32,849 nucleotides of DNA from Saprospiraceae bacterium (GTDB taxonomy: Bacteria > Bacteroidota > Bacteroidia > Chitinophagales > Saprospiraceae). Both the position numbers and the translations under genes were made by a program. The stretch covers positions 1-32,849 of the forward strand of contig JAHDBF010000010.1 in assembly GCA_020630525.1 (NCBI GenBank), read 5' to 3'. Shown in pieces: positions 1 to 7,694 of this stretch (positions are counted from its first letter, which is position 1; each line of letters opens with the position of its first letter). Under the pieces are notes generated by a model. That model saw nothing but the letters and a program-made list of their open reading frames with translations, had not been told where the DNA came from and searched no databases.

Positions 1-528
1 TGGGGTGAAGAGGATATGGTCATACAATCATATACGCCTGGAGGTTATTACCAAGCTAAAAAATATACCCTAGAGTGGGCAAGCAAAAAATCTATTGAAA
101 AGTATTTGTTTTCTGTTTTCGATGAAGACCTAAATACGATCTATACAGAAGAGGTTGCAACGAATTCAATCAAATTTGATTTCGGCACCTTAGTCTCTGA
201 TAAAGTATATTATTGGCAAATATTTGCATATGAAGAAAGAGCCATAAGCCCACCTGTGACTTTCGAAATTTTATCGTCTGAGGCTATCGAAGAAATTCAT
301 GAACGCTACCAAAGATCCAATATTTATGCAGAAGCTGGTAGTACTGTTCAACGATTAATGCAAACTGTTGCTTACGAAGAAGCAAAATTATATATCGATT
401 GCTACGCTAATTATGAAGACATGCTAAAGCAGGAAAAGAGAAATGACTTTGTTAGAATTAATTATGCAGCATACTGTTTAAGAATGGGACAGAATCTTAA
501 TGCAAAAAAAATAATAGAAAAAATCTAG
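1..528 (+). CDS. C-terminal part of a FecR-like envelope protein (paralogue of the gene at 7695-8636), cut by the window edge
   Basis: The reading frame is open from base 1 (W-G-E-E-D before the first ATG at 16), so the gene begins outside the window. The visible part has a beta-rich segment ending in a YYWQI motif, then a helical tail of about 85 residues. The same order (W, F-x-V/I-x-D, YYW/YFW, then helices with a TPR-like feel) is seen in the complete protein at 7695-8636, so I read the two as paralogues. By analogy the missing N-terminus should carry a signal peptide and a FecR-like domain. No catalytic motif is visible. Its stop codon abuts the stop codon of the convergent caspase-TPR gene with no gap. 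The homology is inferred by eye from pattern, not from an alignment score. Confidence 0.7.
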   Translation, partial: WGEEDMVIQSYTPGGYYQAKKYTLEWASKKSIEKYLFSVFDEDLNTIYTEEVATNSIKFDFGTLVSDKVYYWQIFAYEERAISPPVTFEILSSEAIEEIHERYQRSNIYAEAGSTVQRLMQTVAYEEAKLYIDCYANYEDMLKQEKRNDFVRINYAAYCLRMGQNLNAKKIIEKI

Positions 529-2736
529 TTATTCTTTAAAGTATCTTTGACTAAGCAATATGTATTCTTCTGAAAGGATTAGTTCTTTCATATTAGGATC
601 ATCATTTAATAATTCTAATTGATCGAAACCTGCTTTAAATGCTTCTTGCATATAAGTCAAGCTTCGGCTATTTTCGTTTTTTGACGCATAAATAGATGCC
701 AACAAATAGTAGGCAAATCCGTCTTTAGGAAAATTGTTAACATAGGATAATAATTCTATTTCTGCATTTTCTACATCTCCAGAATAGTAATAATATTCAA
801 TCATTCCTTGATATGCCTCTAGTGCATTAGGTCGATATTTTCGTATGTTTTCAAAATGAAATTTGGATTTTTCTAGCCTATTGGTTGTTAAATAAAGATG
901 CCCAAGATTATTATTTACTAGTACATCAGAAGAGTCAAGAGAGAAGCTCTTATTCCAATACTTTTCACTGGTTATATAATCTTCTTTTTGATACGCCAAA
1001 TAGGCAAATTTGTTTAATACTAATGTAAAGTTACTATCTGACTCATACGCCTTATTTAAATGAACAAGCTGTAAGCTATCGTCTCCGTTATTTTCATAGG
1101 CGTCACTTAAGTTGTAATGAGCAAGCGAATTATTTGCGTCTATTTCAATTGCTTTTTTTCCAATGGCTATTGCCTTTTCAAATTGATTTGTCGTATTGTA
1201 TAAGTCACATAAGTTAGACCAAGCGAGTGTCCATTTAGGCGTTATGGCTAGAGTGGAATTGTAATATTTCTCTGCATTATCATAGTCTTTACAAACGAAT
1301 GATGCATATGCTTTTTCATTAAACGCAAACGCTGCTAAGGAGTCGATCTGTAAACAACTGTCTTGATATGCCATTGATTTTATAATCATCAATGTATCAT
1401 AATTTTGCTCTCCTTTTAATCTTAACTTTAAGCCTTCATAGTAATATGCTCTAGCTTTTAATTCATTATAATAAAAATGATCTTCACCTAATAGCTGCAT
1501 CGCTTTCCTGAGGTATTCTGGATAGTCAGTATATCCATCATCAAACTGCCATCTTCTCATTAACTCTTGCGAGTTGGCTTCTAGATATTTGTTAATGGAT
1601 TGCTGAGCTTCATCTTGTAAAGCTGCGGCTAAATTTCTTTGGTACAACCCAATGTTACTGTCAAACTCTTCGTATTCTTTAAGTTGTTCTAATATGTGCC
1701 AAGCAGATTTATTAGTAGGGTATAATAGGATTTTTTGATTTATCGCTAGATTAAACGCATGTATTAATTTTTGTATAACGGTGTCCTGGTATGCTGAACT
1801 TTCATTGTTCCTTGTTGAAGCAATTATCATATTTGTATTATCATCTAAAGTAGATTTTGGTTCTACTTTTCTATCGGTTAATGCTACTGTCGTTAATCTA
1901 TCCCCAACTGTCATTGGGTTTTGATTGTGTGGTGCAGCAGCGGCAGACACATTATCCTCAAGATATCTTTGAATTTCTTTTAAGTTTATAGTTCCATCAT
2001 CATCTGCATCTGCAAGTCCTTTCAATCCTTTTACCAAATAGTAAGAAAATATGCCTCGACCATTTCCCCATTCTGCACTTTCTAATGCAAATTCATTTGG
2101 TTGACATGACATTATTTTAGCCTCATTAGCGAATTGTTGTGATAGGTATGAAGCGGTAGTTTGTGATCCTTCATTTTCTTCTCCGGCAAGTGCACCTGAT
2201 CTACATGCATCAGTGATGACAGTTACTTTTGTTTCTTTTAGTGCAGATAGAGTAGCAACAATTTCCTTTAAATAGGTAAGCCCAAAAGTGCCACCACTCA
2301 TATAAACTTTATGAGGTGAATCCCAGCATAATAAAAATCCTGGTTGAGAAAGTAGATTACTTTCTACATCTCCATGACCTGAAAAATATATGATCGCTTC
2401 ATCTCCAGGATTTGATTCTTCTATTAGCCAATATAGAGCGGCAATGAAATTTCCTGCTGTTGCATGCTCGTTAGTTAATAATTTTAAATGTTCAGGATTG
2501 GTTATTCCTGATTTACTGCTTAATAAATATTCTGCAAAAATTTCTGCATCTATATGTGCATATTGTAAATCAGGGATTTGATCATTTTGATAATCGCTCA
2601 CTCCTACAACTACTGCTCTCAAAGTTCCAGTTGCTATGCTATCCTTTGCAGATCGTTTTGGTTTTAGCCCTTTGATTTGCGCAGCACAAATGTTGCATAA
2701 CAGTAACAAACTAATTATATAAACAACCCTATTCAT
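529..2736 (-). CDS. Secreted caspase-fold protein with EF-hand-like loop and C-terminal TPR repeats (735 aa)
   Basis: Caspase family (peptidase C14-like) protein. Residues 1-20 are a Sec signal peptide ending CAAQ, so the protein should act in the periplasm or outside. The protease domain spans about 40-290: first strand AVVVGVSDY, catalytic H121 in YFSGHGD, catalytic C178 in DACRSG. At residues 243-254 there is a full 12-residue EF-hand loop (D243, D245, D247, G248, I250, E254), suggesting calcium binding. A helical linker with the pattern LAAxLxDExQxxINxYL (369-385) is shared with the upstream paralogue. About seven TPR units fill roughly 465-735. It is the second gene of a two-gene operon, 2 bp after the 1126-aa paralogue. 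Family knowledge: such bacterial caspase homologues often cleave after Arg/Lys; the substrate here is unknown. Confidence 0.93.
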   Translation of the reverse strand: MNRVVYIISLLLLCNICAAQIKGLKPKRSAKDSIATGTLRAVVVGVSDYQNDQIPDLQYAHIDAEIFAEYLLSSKSGITNPEHLKLLTNEHATAGNFIAALYWLIEESNPGDEAIIYFSGHGDVESNLLSQPGFLLCWDSPHKVYMSGGTFGLTYLKEIVATLSALKETKVTVITDACRSGALAGEENEGSQTTASYLSQQFANEAKIMSCQPNEFALESAEWGNGRGIFSYYLVKGLKGLADADDDGTINLKEIQRYLEDNVSAAAAPHNQNPMTVGDRLTTVALTDRKVEPKSTLDDNTNMIIASTRNNESSAYQDTVIQKLIHAFNLAINQKILLYPTNKSAWHILEQLKEYEEFDSNIGLYQRNLAAALQDEAQQSINKYLEANSQELMRRWQFDDGYTDYPEYLRKAMQLLGEDHFYYNELKARAYYYEGLKLRLKGEQNYDTLMIIKSMAYQDSCLQIDSLAAFAFNEKAYASFVCKDYDNAEKYYNSTLAITPKWTLAWSNLCDLYNTTNQFEKAIAIGKKAIEIDANNSLAHYNLSDAYENNGDDSLQLVHLNKAYESDSNFTLVLNKFAYLAYQKEDYITSEKYWNKSFSLDSSDVLVNNNLGHLYLTTNRLEKSKFHFENIRKYRPNALEAYQGMIEYYYYSGDVENAEIELLSYVNNFPKDGFAYYLLASIYASKNENSRSLTYMQEAFKAGFDQLELLNDDPNMKELILSEEYILLSQRYFKE

Positions 2737-2738
2737 CT

Positions 2739-5700
2739 TTAATCTAATTGTGGTAAAGGAAGTGAATTAAGTATCGACTGGAAAATATGTTCTTCAGAAT
2801 ATTTTTCTAATTGACTGTCGTTTCTGATCACATATGGAAAATTAAACCCGCCATCAATAGCTTTTTGTAAATAGTCCAATGCTTCGGAATTTTGGTTTGT
2901 TATAGCATGTAATCTTGCCAGTGTGTAGTTTAATTCATACTCAGGAATGATCCCTTTCTTTGCTAAATTTTTATACTGTTCTATTGCCAATATTTTTTCA
3001 TCTCCTAAGTAAGAATTTTTGCTTTCTAATAAATATAATTTTGGATCGTCTTCAAAGTTAATTTCTCTTAATGCCAAAATGTTTTCTGTACACTTTGAAT
3101 ACCTTCCAGATTTCATATTATATTCAGCATAAAGGTTTAAGTGATTATACTCCAATTGATTATTTTCTGCCTGTAAGTCTAGTATGGAATGGATAGATTC
3201 AAAATGATAAAATGGCATAGCACTGTTAATGTATTCATCAGCAAAAGAACTATTTTGGGGATTATATTTTAGTGCATTTTCAAAGCAAGAGTAAGCAAGT
3301 TCTGTCTTATTAGATTTATTATATAGTATCCCTTTTCTAAAATTTATTTCTGCAACATAACTACTATCATACTCTTCTATATTTTCTATTGAAACTAGAT
3401 AGCTCAATGCTCTTTCTGGAATGTCAATTATGGGGTATATATAAAAGCTTAATTCTCTTTCAGTGCCAGGAGTAATTGTACTGACATTATGATCTATTTT
3501 TTGATGATTTAAGAATTCTATATCTTTTTCTTTCGATAGATACAGGTTATTATAGTTGTCCCAATTATATAGCAACATTCCAGCAAAATACTTGTATGTA
3601 TTTGCATTTTCTTTGTTCAATATTCTATCATCATAGAATCTCAATAATCTGTTTTTCGACAATGCCAAATCAAAGTTGCTCATACTAATGATGACGTTTT
3701 CCGCTTCTTTATATCGTTTTTGTGATTCCAATATTTCTAATAGTAAAAAGTAGGCAGCTGGTTCATTTAGTTTAATTCGTTGGGTGTAAATATTGATGGA
3801 TTTTTCAAATTTTTTCATTTGGGTATATACATTTGCCAATAGGTATTGAAGGTCTTCCGAAGGAAAATATGCAGCTATATATTTATCATAAACATGACAA
3901 TCTTGATATACTTGTGTTGAAAATAGTGCTTTGGCATCTTGTTCAAATTCATCATAACCTCTATGGTATGTGACGGCTTTTTGGTAGTAATACTCTGATT
4001 CTAGCCATTGACTATTTTGGTAGTAACTGTCTGCAAGATATTTATATGCAATAGGGTTGTCCATATCGTTATTTATGGCTGTTTTAAAATTTCTAATTGC
4101 AGCATGATAATTTCTTTGCTCTAAGTATTTAATGCCTTGTATAAAATATGCGAACACATCTTTTTTGTCAAATAGACTAGAATCCAACTTACAATCATCC
4201 GGAATAGAAACTGTTTCTGAATCTAAAAGATTAATGATCCCATCAGCGTCCTCATCCATTAGGTCAGGTGCCATTAAATTAAATCCCCTCTTTTTTAATT
4301 CTGCTTCATGGAAATTAAAATCTGCTTCTTCATAATTTGTTAATATAGAATATAATTGGCCTAATTCAAAGTAAGGTCTAAAGTGTCTGGAATTTGTTTT
4401 AATTGCTTTTAATAAATTTTCTTCTGCAACTAAATAGTTTTTTTGCATTGCTGCATTTCTTGCAAGTTGTACATAGCCATTATAAAGTTGTGGTCCTAAT
4501 TCGATAGACTTTCTTGAGTATTTTTCTCCTAGTTCAAAATCTCTATTTCTGAAATGTAGCGAGGATAAATTAGAATAAGGTAATGACCAAGTTGGTGCAA
4601 TCTCAATAGCTTTTTCAAAATATTTTTGTGCGTGTGGTTCTTTTTTTATTTTAGAAATTATTCCCATTTCATTTTGAATATATGCAGCTAATGGCTCTAA
4701 TGCAATAGCTTTTGATTGTTCTTGATATGCTATTTTTATAAGCGAGTCTCTATTCTTAAAATGTAAAATTTTAAGCCTTGCATTTAAGCCTTTAAAATAA
4801 TGTAACTTCACTGTCAAAATATGATTCAAGCTACTATTGTCATCTATTAATTCTAGCGCAACCTCTAGCATACTTATATATTCATTATAAATTTCTTTAT
4901 CTTTTGAATAGTATTGTCTCAATTCTAACTCGTCTTCGCTTCCATTTAAATAGGCATTAATGGCGTTTTGTACTTCATCATGTAATTTTGCAGCTAGTGC
5001 ATTTCTAAATGTTTTATAGTTGTCTTTTTTATCTAAATTTGACTTGTCAATTTCCAATTGATTAATGGCATGCTTTACAAGTTTTTCTTTCGATAATTTT
5101 GTCCATTCATTAAAGTTGTATTTTTCTCTTAGATTTGTCTCTCTTATAGATGCTAAGATTTTTCTTTCTTGGGATATGTCGATAGATTTTGAACCTAGAC
5201 TTTCTGAGGATGTATTGGTATTTTTCTCTGGATTTAATTTTAATACTGCTAATTCTTCGCTATCTACTATACTTATTGTTGTGAATTTTTTTCCTTCTAT
5301 GACAGGTACTTGCTCCTCCCGTTTAACCTTAATTACTTCTGCAGGAACATTGTCTTCAAGATATTCTTCTAATTCTATTAATGAAATCAATCCATCTTGT
5401 GTCTCATCATCAGCTAATCCTTTTAATCCATTTATAAGAAACCAAGAAAATACTCCTCTACCTCCGCCCCAGACTTGATCTTCTTGTGACAGCTGATCAG
5501 ATTGACATGAAGCAATCCTTATTTCATTTTTTTGAACTTTAGACAGTTGCGCACCTACTAAAGATTTTCCTCTATTATCAGAGCCAGCCAACTTGCCAGA
5601 GTGGCAAGCATCAGTAATAAGGATAACTTCGACCTCTTTAATAACGGATAGGGTATTAGCCATAATATTTATGTCTTCTATTCTTACCGCATTATTAAGG

Positions 5701-6119
5701 TAATTACCAAAAGGGGTATCATGGGCAATTAGAAATCCAAGTTCGTAAAGACTATTTTCAACATCTCCATGACCTGAAAAATAAAAGTACAATCGATCTC
5801 CTTTTTTTACTTTTTGTTCGATTTTGTCTTTTGCTAAATAGATATTAGCTATTGTTGCATTCTCATTTAATAGTAGCTCAATGTTTTCTGTTGGGACTGA
5901 ACCACCTGATTTGGAGAAAAGATAATTGGCAAATTCCTCTGCATCTTTATGAGCATAATTTAAGTCTCTGATGCGATCATCTTTATATTCTGAAATTCCA
6001 ATGATAATCCCATAAGTTTGCCCTTTAGTTGTTGATTTGGGTTTAAGAGATATTTGGCATTTAGCAATATTGTTGCTAACAAGAAATAGTGCTACAAGTA
6101 ATATATTTACTACTTTCAT
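2739..6119 (-). CDS. Secreted caspase-fold protein with two TPR blocks and a TSP3-like calcium motif (1126 aa)
   Basis: Larger paralogue of the downstream 735-aa protein. A signal peptide covers about residues 1-22. The caspase domain lies at about 36-280 with H117 in YFSGHGD and C172 in DACHSG, so the dyad is intact. An EF-hand-like loop follows at 238-249 (D238, T240, D242, G243, I245, E249), weaker than in the paralogue. The shared helical linker is near 375-391. TPR repeats occupy about 470-615 and 660-1126, and between them residues 622-633 (DEDADGIINLLD, followed by a P-x-x-C segment) resemble a thrombospondin type 3 / OmpA-linker calcium repeat. The C-terminal end copies the usual last repeat of such TPR proteins. 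It is the first gene of the operon and diverges from the CHASE2 gene. C21 is not in a convincing lipobox. Confidence 0.93.
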   Translation of the reverse strand: MKVVNILLVALFLVSNNIAKCQISLKPKSTTKGQTYGIIIGISEYKDDRIRDLNYAHKDAEEFANYLFSKSGGSVPTENIELLLNENATIANIYLAKDKIEQKVKKGDRLYFYFSGHGDVENSLYELGFLIAHDTPFGNYLNNAVRIEDINIMANTLSVIKEVEVILITDACHSGKLAGSDNRGKSLVGAQLSKVQKNEIRIASCQSDQLSQEDQVWGGGRGVFSWFLINGLKGLADDETQDGLISLIELEEYLEDNVPAEVIKVKREEQVPVIEGKKFTTISIVDSEELAVLKLNPEKNTNTSSESLGSKSIDISQERKILASIRETNLREKYNFNEWTKLSKEKLVKHAINQLEIDKSNLDKKDNYKTFRNALAAKLHDEVQNAINAYLNGSEDELELRQYYSKDKEIYNEYISMLEVALELIDDNSSLNHILTVKLHYFKGLNARLKILHFKNRDSLIKIAYQEQSKAIALEPLAAYIQNEMGIISKIKKEPHAQKYFEKAIEIAPTWSLPYSNLSSLHFRNRDFELGEKYSRKSIELGPQLYNGYVQLARNAAMQKNYLVAEENLLKAIKTNSRHFRPYFELGQLYSILTNYEEADFNFHEAELKKRGFNLMAPDLMDEDADGIINLLDSETVSIPDDCKLDSSLFDKKDVFAYFIQGIKYLEQRNYHAAIRNFKTAINNDMDNPIAYKYLADSYYQNSQWLESEYYYQKAVTYHRGYDEFEQDAKALFSTQVYQDCHVYDKYIAAYFPSEDLQYLLANVYTQMKKFEKSINIYTQRIKLNEPAAYFLLLEILESQKRYKEAENVIISMSNFDLALSKNRLLRFYDDRILNKENANTYKYFAGMLLYNWDNYNNLYLSKEKDIEFLNHQKIDHNVSTITPGTERELSFYIYPIIDIPERALSYLVSIENIEEYDSSYVAEINFRKGILYNKSNKTELAYSCFENALKYNPQNSSFADEYINSAMPFYHFESIHSILDLQAENNQLEYNHLNLYAEYNMKSGRYSKCTENILALREINFEDDPKLYLLESKNSYLGDEKILAIEQYKNLAKKGIIPEYELNYTLARLHAITNQNSEALDYLQKAIDGGFNFPYVIRNDSQLEKYSEEHIFQSILNSLPLPQLD

Positions 6120-6182
6120 TTTGGAGTTGTTTTAGGAATTAATCTAAATCTCTAACTATAAATCACAAGATTTTACATTAAC

Positions 6183-6188
6183 GTTACC
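6183..6188 (-). promoter_or_regulatory. GGTAAC hexamer facing the caspase operon
   Basis: GGTAAC on the minus strand, about 64 bp before the ATG of the 1126-aa caspase gene. The same hexamer is found facing the CHASE2 operon (6215-6220) and facing the barrel/metacaspase operon (9844-9849). ECF-type sigma factors often use a -35 element of the G-x-AAC type, so this may be a target of the sigma factor encoded at 9193-9777. This is inference from position and repetition only. Confidence 0.3.
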
Positions 6189-6214
6189 TAAGTTACAAAA
6201 AAAATGCAGAATAT

Positions 6215-6220
6215 GGTAAC
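6215..6220 (+). promoter_or_regulatory. GGTAAC hexamer facing the CHASE2 operon
   Basis: GGTAAC followed by ATATTT. It resembles the copy at 9844-9849, which is followed by ATTTTG. It is oriented back to back with the hexamer at 6183-6188, as expected for paired divergent promoters. The distance to the CHASE2 start is long (about 190-215 bp), which weakens the case. Confidence 0.25.
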
Positions 6221-6287
6221 ATATTTATAGTTCTGCTTTATTATAGTATTGACTGACTTATTGAGTTGATAGAGTGCAATTGCATTT

Positions 6288-6397
6288 TTGTAAATTGCAA
6301 AAGAGGATTGTAAATTGTCAATTCTGGATCTATCTCATGGTGTGGCTAAAAGTTAGATTTAATATTTTTAATTACTTCGTTGTATAAGTTGTAAATT
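6288..6397 (+). repeat. Three direct copies of TTGTAAATT upstream of the CHASE2 gene
   Basis: TTGTAAATTG at 6288-6297 and 6308-6317, exactly 20 bp apart (about two helical turns), and TTGTAAATT at 6389-6397. The middle copy sits inside the symmetric pattern TTGnnAATTnnCAA (6308-6321), and a 10-bp palindrome TGCAATTGCA (6275-6284) lies just upstream. This spacing fits an operator for a dimeric regulator, but AT-rich DNA throws up such words easily. Confidence 0.35.
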
Positions 6398-6434
6398 AGA
6401 GTATCGTTCATGAAAAAAATAAAAACTAAATCCA

Positions 6435-7682
6435 TTGAAAGGACAAGTTAAACATGCATTTATTTACGCAATATTATCCACCTTATTGCTATTTGTATTG
6501 CATCATCTTCCGATAAATCATATTTTCATTGACCCATTTAGTGAAGCCATTAAGAGTCAAGATGTTACAGATATTTCTATATCAAAGTTGCGTGATCACC
6601 GTAAAGTAAAATTTGATGATAGAATTTTTATCATTAATTCTGAAATAACAGATAGAGCTTTAGTTGCTAAATCTGTCAATCAATTGTTGAAACATGATGT
6701 ATCTGCTATAGGTGTCGATTTGTTATTTGACAGTTTAAATAACAATTACAATGATACCATATTGGCAAATTCGCTAAATAACGAAAAGATAGTTTTAGGT
6801 TACTCTTTTGTAGAGCATAATCATGGGCATGGGCATTCTGAAAATTCGCATATGGAAATTAAAGATAAGAGTGCGGAAATATTTACAAAAGAATGTAAGC
6901 AAGGTTATGTAAATCTTGGAACACAAGATGGATTTACAGTTAGGACTTTTCAACCGGAATATACAGATAAAGGAAAAGTGTATAATTCTTTTTCAAAGCA
7001 ACTTGCTCAGATGAGAGACAAGAAAATCTCTAATATAGTAAATGACCGAAAGAACAAGATAGAGTGGATTAATTTTAGAAGAATGCAACCAGGAGATGTA
7101 AATATGAAATCTCCAATAAACAAGAATGAATTTGTACATTATCAGATGACAACTATGCGCCAGTTTGTTCAAGATTCCAGTTTGTATGCACCAAGTTTTT
7201 TTAAGGACAAAATTGTTTTGATTGGGTTTTGTGGTGAAAACGAAAATGCACTTTCCATGAAAGATAGATATTATACTTCTCTCAATGAACACACTAGCGG
7301 TAGGAGTATTCCAGATATGCATGGTGTAATTGTTCACGCTAATATTATATCAATGTTGCTGGATCGTGATTTTATAGATGAGATTCCAGAAAAAGTATTG
7401 TACTTAATTTCTTTTCTATTACTGTTTGTAAACTATTTTGTTTTTAAAAAAATATTAGCTAAAAAGATTTTGCTAGAATTTTGGGCAGTGCGTTTGGTCC
7501 AAATAATAGAATTTATCTTATTACTCGGTTTATGTTTAGTATTGATGTCTGCATTTAGTATTAAATTGGGTTTTATTCTGATTATTACTGCAGTTATAAT
7601 GTCCTTTGAACTGTTTGAATTCTATGACCATAAATTGGTAAACTATTTAAAAAAGCTTTTTTATAAATCTCCTAATCAGTAA
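6435..7682 (+). CDS. CHASE2-domain membrane protein (415 aa), TTG start
   Basis: CHASE2 is an extracytoplasmic sensor domain, here without any kinase, cyclase or protease attached. Residues 8-25 form an N-terminal TM segment. The CHASE2 domain covers about 30-315, with the marks AIGVDLLFD (91-99), KIVLIGF, and the late block with DRYYTSLNE and HGVIVHANIISMLLD. Two or three TM helices and a short cytoplasmic tail follow (about 320-415). A His-rich stretch with seven-residue HxHxHxH spacing lies at 128-139. The only start in this frame is TTG at 6435 because an in-frame TAA lies at 6420. An ATG at 6410 opens a different frame. The secreted FecR-like gene follows 12 bp downstream in the same operon. 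Family assignment is firm, the start is not. Confidence 0.9.
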   Translation: MKGQVKHAFIYAILSTLLLFVLHHLPINHIFIDPFSEAIKSQDVTDISISKLRDHRKVKFDDRIFIINSEITDRALVAKSVNQLLKHDVSAIGVDLLFDSLNNNYNDTILANSLNNEKIVLGYSFVEHNHGHGHSENSHMEIKDKSAEIFTKECKQGYVNLGTQDGFTVRTFQPEYTDKGKVYNSFSKQLAQMRDKKISNIVNDRKNKIEWINFRRMQPGDVNMKSPINKNEFVHYQMTTMRQFVQDSSLYAPSFFKDKIVLIGFCGENENALSMKDRYYTSLNEHTSGRSIPDMHGVIVHANIISMLLDRDFIDEIPEKVLYLISFLLLFVNYFVFKKILAKKILLEFWAVRLVQIIEFILLLGLCLVLMSAFSIKLGFILIITAVIMSFELFEFYDHKLVNYLKKLFYKSPNQ

Positions 7683-7694
7683 AATATTAGACTT

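Larger units (their letters stand above)
6120..6409. promoter_or_regulatory. Divergent intergenic region between the caspase operon and the CHASE2 operon
   Basis: No credible gene is seen here. The stretch must hold the promoters of both divergent operons. It contains GTTACC at 6183-6188 and its complement GGTAAC at 6215-6220, a 10-bp palindrome TGCAATTGCA at 6275-6284, and three direct copies of TTGTAAATT (6288, 6308, 6389). I found no unambiguous TAnnTTTG box for either gene. Confidence 0.6.

Noticed and set aside
5065-5478. Plus-strand open frame of 137 codons within the 1126-aa caspase gene
   Set aside because: Lies wholly inside a well-supported gene on the other strand; composition is that of a shadow frame.
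6057-6062. Possible lipobox cysteine (C21) in the 1126-aa caspase
   Set aside because: The preceding residues I-A-K do not fit L-x-(A/G/S); an ordinary signal peptidase I site is more likely.
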